From a bacterium (GTDB lineage Bacteria; Auribacterota; UBA3054), in contig JAFZXZ010000008.1 of NCBI GenBank assembly GCA_017616555.1, positions 1 through 60,566 on the forward strand: DNA of 60,566 bases, in the 5' to 3' direction. Position 1 is the stretch's first letter. Each line of letters starts with the position of its first letter. A program made the translations under genes and the position numbers. Positions 60,369-60,566 of this stretch are shown here, in pieces. A model generated the notes under the pieces. The model did not search any database. It had not been told where the DNA came from and saw nothing but the letters and a program-made list of their open reading frames with translations.

Positions 60369-60566
60369 ATTCCTCACCATCGCAAAAATAGCGGTGGAAA
60401 AGCGGCGCGAGCCGCGAATTGAACATTGATCTTTGACAGTTGGAAAGGTTTTATGATGTGCCAAATGCAAGTGCGGAAGAGATCACTCCAGATCTCTTCA
60501 AAGAAACTTGTCAATTGTGTAAACAATAAGTCAAGAACAACAATAGCGAAAAGCTAAGCGTGCTTC
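60369..60566 (+). other. probable rRNA operon leader running off the right edge
   Basis: The region contains a GNRA-type hairpin (GCGGC 60402-60406, loop GCGA, GCCGC 60411-60415), a boxA-like antitermination element TGATCTTTGACA (60427-60438; E. coli boxA is TGCTCTTTAACA), and a perfect 8-bp stem AAGAGATC/GATCTCTT (60477-60484 and 60491-60498) of RNase III type. It has no coding potential. 16S rRNA would begin just beyond the window. Confidence 0.65.

Overview
The window is 60.6 kb of gene-dense bacterial chromosome. Several features point to a Gram-negative-type anaerobe of the Verrucomicrobiota/Lentisphaerota/Kiritimatiellota group, probably host- or sediment-associated. These are: four large secreted repeat proteins ending in PEP-CTERM-like tails (Pro-Glu-Pro, one hydrophobic helix, a basic end), a V/A-type ATPase operon, an oxygen-sensitive indolepyruvate:ferredoxin oxidoreductase, FeoAB ferrous iron uptake, MurJ, and a NagZ-like lipoprotein. 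The phylum call is inference; no rRNA body lies inside the window, only what looks like an rRNA operon leader at the right edge.

Layout. 1-1.2 kb: a nucleotidyltransferase, then a tRNA-Lys(CUU) on the minus strand. 1.3-10.6 kb: a co-directional run of a YhcH-family protein, phosphofructokinase, uroporphyrinogen-III methyltransferase, MurJ, a 1281-aa secreted DUF3857/transglutaminase protein and a secreted metzincin-type protease. 10.6-13.8 kb: feoA-feoB plus a Cys-rich FeoB-associated peptide, behind a consensus promoter that overlaps a DtxR/IdeR-like box. 13.8-14.2 kb: tmRNA (tag ANNEFALAA). 14.3-21.4 kb: rpiB, a 50-aa membrane peptide and V-ATPase genes in the order H/G-like, C, I, K, F, E, A; subunits B and D are not in the window. 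21.5-22.4 kb: overlapping MarR and DtxR regulators, the latter a candidate regulator of the feo box. 22.4-28.6 kb: two convergent pairs of unrecognised secreted paralogues. 28.8-43.3 kb: four giant PEP-CTERM proteins built from alternating jelly-roll-like and BACON-like modules, in two pairs on either side of ilvE.

43.4-53.7 kb (minus strand) is the most interesting region: a compact ten-gene operon. It encodes a small soluble protein, a MutL-like ASKHA ATPase, a soluble beta-rich protein, a DUF6754-like membrane protein, two polytopic membrane proteins, and four paralogous proteins with one membrane helix at each end and a large central domain. There are no glutamate mutase genes. The set looks like an uncharacterised ATPase-linked membrane machine.

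53.9-59.3 kb (plus strand): a fused IorA-IorB, a phenylacetate-CoA-ligase-family enzyme and a GH3 lipoprotein. The first two form a coherent aromatic amino acid catabolic module (aryl pyruvate to aryl-acetyl-CoA, and arylacetate activation or its reverse). 59.4-60.2 kb: a RelB-PIN toxin-antitoxin pair, the toxin being AT-rich. 60.3-60.6 kb: promoter, GNRA hairpin, boxA and a second stem, typical of an rRNA operon leader.
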